From Eubacteriales Family XIII. Incertae Sedis bacterium (GTDB taxonomy: Bacteria > Bacillota > Clostridia > Peptostreptococcales > Anaerovoracaceae): a DNA stretch of 60,317 nt. Both the position numbers and the translations under genes were made by a program. Where the stretch lies: positions 1-60,317 of the forward strand of contig JAISED010000062.1 of assembly GCA_031264295.1 (NCBI GenBank). Direction: 5' to 3'. Each line of letters starts with the position of its first letter. The first letter of the stretch is position 1. The notes under the pieces were generated by a model that did not search any database, was not told the origin of the DNA, and worked only from the letters and a program-made list of their open reading frames with translations. Positions 58,473-60,317 of this stretch are shown piece by piece.

Positions 58473-58736
58473 TCAAATCCTGTGCATGGAATTGAAAATA
58501 TCCTCATGCATGACGTGTATCCTCATACCGTCCACATTTTTCTTTAGCTTTTCCTGCAATTCTCCCAGTTCGCAGTTCATTCCAGCCATGTCTATAAGCA
58601 TGACCATGGCGAAAAACTCCTGCAGAACCGACTGCGTAACCTCAATGACGTTAGCATTGACCTCCGCGCACGTGCCGCTGACCTTAGCAAGAATGCCAAC
58701 CATATCTTTCCCGATGACTGTTACTACAGCTCTCAC
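58473..58736 (-). CDS. ACT-domain protein (UPF0237)
   Basis: An 87-residue stand-alone ACT domain (RAVVTVIGKDMVGILAKVSG, ANVIEVTQSVLQEFFAMVMLID). ACT domains bind small molecules, usually amino acids, and this subgroup always accompanies UPF0210 genes. It lies 88 bp upstream of the UPF0210 gene, probably as an operon, and is likely a regulatory partner. Confidence 0.92.
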   Translation of the reverse strand: MRAVVTVIGKDMVGILAKVSGTCAEVNANVIEVTQSVLQEFFAMVMLIDMAGMNCELGELQEKLKKNVDGMRIHVMHEDIFNSMHRI

Positions 58737-58928
58737 AGTTTTCTCCTTATCGCTTTGCGGGGACTCTTATGGGCTTCCCGTATTGAACTCAGTATAAGTC
58801 CGCTAAGCCCGCCTCAAAGCACAAAGCAGCGTCGGCAAACAATCACTACATGCGCTTGAACTTCGGCGCAAGCACATAGCTCGTTTTCCGACACTGCATA
58901 AATAAGCAACAAATTAAAAGTGCCTGAC

Positions 58929-58955
58929 CTTCGGTTTTATAAAAACCGGAAGTGT
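58929..58955 (-). terminator. Hairpin after the Rrf2-type gene
   Basis: Minus-strand CTTCCGGTTTT-TAT-AAAACCGAAG stem just after the regulator stop. The T content lies within the stem and the following CACTTTTAATTTG is only moderately T-rich. Confidence 0.45.
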
Positions 58956-58963
58956 CCGCCTCT

Positions 58964-59422
58964 CTATCCTGTCTGCGAAAATCCCTCTATGGAGCGCGAT
59001 TGTTGCTTGTTACCTTTTTCTCTAATCCATACATCTACTATGCGTCTGCTCTTAAGGCCTTCCACTAATTCATCCTGCAATTGTTGAAGAACCTTGTGGA
59101 TCTCACAATATTCGTCGTCATTTCGGCTGCAGAATCTGTCTCCGTTCATGCACCGATTCAAGTGAATCTCACCTTCCATTAGGCAGATCACATCATAAAA
59201 AGACACATAATCGGCTTCTTCCGTAAGGCGATAGCCTCCGTTACATCCTTGTACTGAGCAGATCAAGTTCCCCTTTTTTAACTGATTAATGACCTTCATG
59301 GAATACTGATATGTAATCCCAAGTTCATTTGCCATCGTACGCGCGGTGACAAGCTGCTCCCTGTGCTGCGCCAGGTATCCAACCATTCTTATGGCGTAGT
59401 CTGTGGTAATTTGAAGTTGCAT
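58964..59422 (-). CDS. Rrf2-family transcriptional regulator
   Basis: A 152-residue winged-helix regulator: MQLQITTDYAIRMVGYLAQH, ANELGITYQYSMKVINQLKK (recognition helix) and the wing CSVQGCNGGYRL. Three cysteines, CMNGDRFCSRNDDEYC, occupy the place of the Fe-S ligands in IscR/NsrR-type members, so iron-sulfur sensing is possible. The ATG at 59422 after GTGAGAGGGGA is used; the frame extends further upstream without conservation. The regulated genes are unknown. Confidence 0.88.
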   Translation of the reverse strand: MQLQITTDYAIRMVGYLAQHREQLVTARTMANELGITYQYSMKVINQLKKGNLICSVQGCNGGYRLTEEADYVSFYDVICLMEGEIHLNRCMNGDRFCSRNDDEYCEIHKVLQQLQDELVEGLKSRRIVDVWIREKGNKQQSRSIEGFSQTG

Positions 59423-59665
59423 TCCCCTCTCACTCCTTTTTGTTTGTTTGATAACCTCTCGTGATGCGGCAATGTTATTCCAATAATAAACCGCCGACAC
59501 AAGAACCCATTACCCGATTTTGAATTCGCATTTTCTCCTGCTGCCCAAAACGACAATCAGCGCCCTTGCGCAACCATCCGATCACTCCTTTCATATCACT
59601 GAACTTCCATGAGAACACCCGTTTCCGGGGAGAAAGTACAACAGGGGGAGCGCTCTATGGTGCTG

Positions 59666-59739
59666 GAGCGGGTGAAGGGAATCGAACCCTCGTATCCAGC
59701 TTGGGAAGCTGGTGTTCTGCCATTGAACTACACCCGCAA
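59666..59739 (-). tRNA. tRNA-Gly (anticodon CCC)
   Basis: Minus strand: acceptor GCGGGTG/CACCCGC, D-loop AGTTCAATGG, anticodon stem CCAGC/GCTGG with loop TTCCCAA (anticodon CCC), T-arm GGTTCGATTCC, discriminator T and encoded CCA (59666-59668). The loop has C at position 34, hence CCC rather than the more frequent TCC. Confidence 0.93.
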
Positions 59740-60191
59740 ATTATATGCTACAATTAAGATATCAAATAATTAAGATAATAGCAAGCACTTTGTAATAATA
59801 ATTCGGAAATTTTCTGATATTAATACGTACAATGTTACATGATAACAGACTACTTAATGTGTTGATTTTTTTATAAAATGCATCCCGCATGTCTATATTT
59901 ATATTATCATTATATTCTATTTAAAGAAGCATTTCAAGGGTTTTGTATAGTTTTGTTAATTCTTTTTGCTGCTCATTTGTCAAAAATTAATAATTTATGG
60001 CACAAATACATTATATAACGAACAGATCTTATTATTACCAAAGCTGGGGCAGACGATTTTTTCTGCGATTAAAAGGAATAATTCGTCAATCAACGCTTGC
60101 ATCTTTCTTTATTATATACCGCTCTTAGTAGCTCATAAACAACATATCTAGCTAAAGTTCGCAATATAAGTTAATCACAATCGTCCAGAGC
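59740..60191. other. AT-rich intergenic region
   Basis: About 450 bases of AT-rich sequence between the tRNA and the truncated gene at the edge. No convincing gene; a 61-codon plus-strand frame (59966-60151) has no ribosome binding site and low-complexity composition. The tRNA promoter should lie here, but no single clear candidate stands out. Confidence 0.5.
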
Positions 60192-60317
60192 TTAGGGAGA
60201 TAGTTGCTCCGGCAAGGAAAGCGTGACGCCTAGCTCCGAGAAAAGATCCTTTATCTTTTTTGTTGTCTCATTGAGTACAAAGTTACTCCCTATAAGCCCG
60301 ATGCGGATATCGGAGAA
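60192..60317 (-). CDS. Unidentified protein, C-terminal 41 residues (cut by window edge)
   Basis: The minus strand reads SDIRIGLIGSNFVLNE then TTKKIKDLFSELGVTLSLPE and QLSP before TAA at 60192-60194. Codon pattern and amphipathic composition look like a real protein end. No family recognised from so short a piece. Confidence 0.6.
   Translation of the reverse strand, partial: FSDIRIGLIGSNFVLNETTKKIKDLFSELGVTLSLPEQLSP

Overview
The window looks like a chromosomal segment of an anaerobic Bacillota bacterium, most likely class Clostridia. The signs are the rpoB-rpoC-rpsL-rpsG-fusA-tuf order, a reverse-type rubrerythrin, a Clostridia-style glycogen locus with both GlgC and GlgD, the UPF0210/ACT gene pair, strong AAGGAGG ribosome binding sites, TTG/GTG starts, and a clostridial Cys-rich-peptide radical-SAM cluster. 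Genus cannot be read from the sequence. Most genes are on the minus strand.

Layout. (1) 1-11,425: rpoB, rpoC, rpsL, rpsG, fusA and the start of tuf, all minus; RpoB has a very unusual acidic, tandem-repeat C-terminal tail. (2) 11.4-12.9 kb: 1.5 kb without a long reading frame. It holds the rpoB promoter and, upstream, a separate minus-strand unit of about 520 nt with a good promoter and terminator but no long ORF (candidate structured RNA). (3) 12.9-14.8 kb: a type II restriction-modification pair (C5 methyltransferase plus an Eco47II-family nuclease) flanked by 37-bp direct repeats; the right copy forms the N-terminus of the next gene, a PLP-dependent Orn/Lys/Arg decarboxylase. (4) 16.4-24.9 kb: a membrane NlpC/P60-like protein, a lipoprotein polysaccharide deacetylase, and a sigma-54 controlled unit (BCCT transporter plus agmatinase-family ureohydrolase) next to its likely PAS/AAA+/Fis activator and an acyltransferase. 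Decarboxylase and ureohydrolase together suggest arginine/agmatine/polyamine or guanidino-compound metabolism. (5) 25.3-31.7 kb: thioesterase, PepV dipeptidase, CapA-like lipoprotein, NifU-like protein, an AT-rich cassette of two DUF488 proteins and a putative dual-OB protein, and rubrerythrin. (6) 31.8-42.3 kb: glycogen operon glgP-glgC-glgD-glgA and a GH13-GH77 (amylase/4-alpha-glucanotransferase) fusion.

(7) 43.3-50.0 kb: a complete RiPP locus: radical SAM/SPASM maturase (CcpM type), a TIGR04066-type maturation protein, an acyl-carrier-related protein, a 53-residue precursor peptide with a CxCxxCxC core, an ABC exporter and an S8 protease. It has its own promoter. This is the most interesting system here. 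(8) 50.5-54.6 kb: a ChvE-GguA-GguB monosaccharide ABC importer with promoter, operator-like repeat, attenuator-like hairpin and terminator. (9) 54.9-60.3 kb: isocitrate dehydrogenase, uracil-DNA glycosylase, UPF0210 and ACT proteins, an Rrf2 regulator, tRNA-Gly(CCC), and the end of an unidentified gene.

A recurring oddity is short tandem duplication at the stop-codon end of genes (rpoB, the deacetylase, the ureohydrolase, pepV, capA), plus repeat insertions inside the decarboxylase and the GH13-GH77 fusion. This suggests a genome prone to local repeat expansion.
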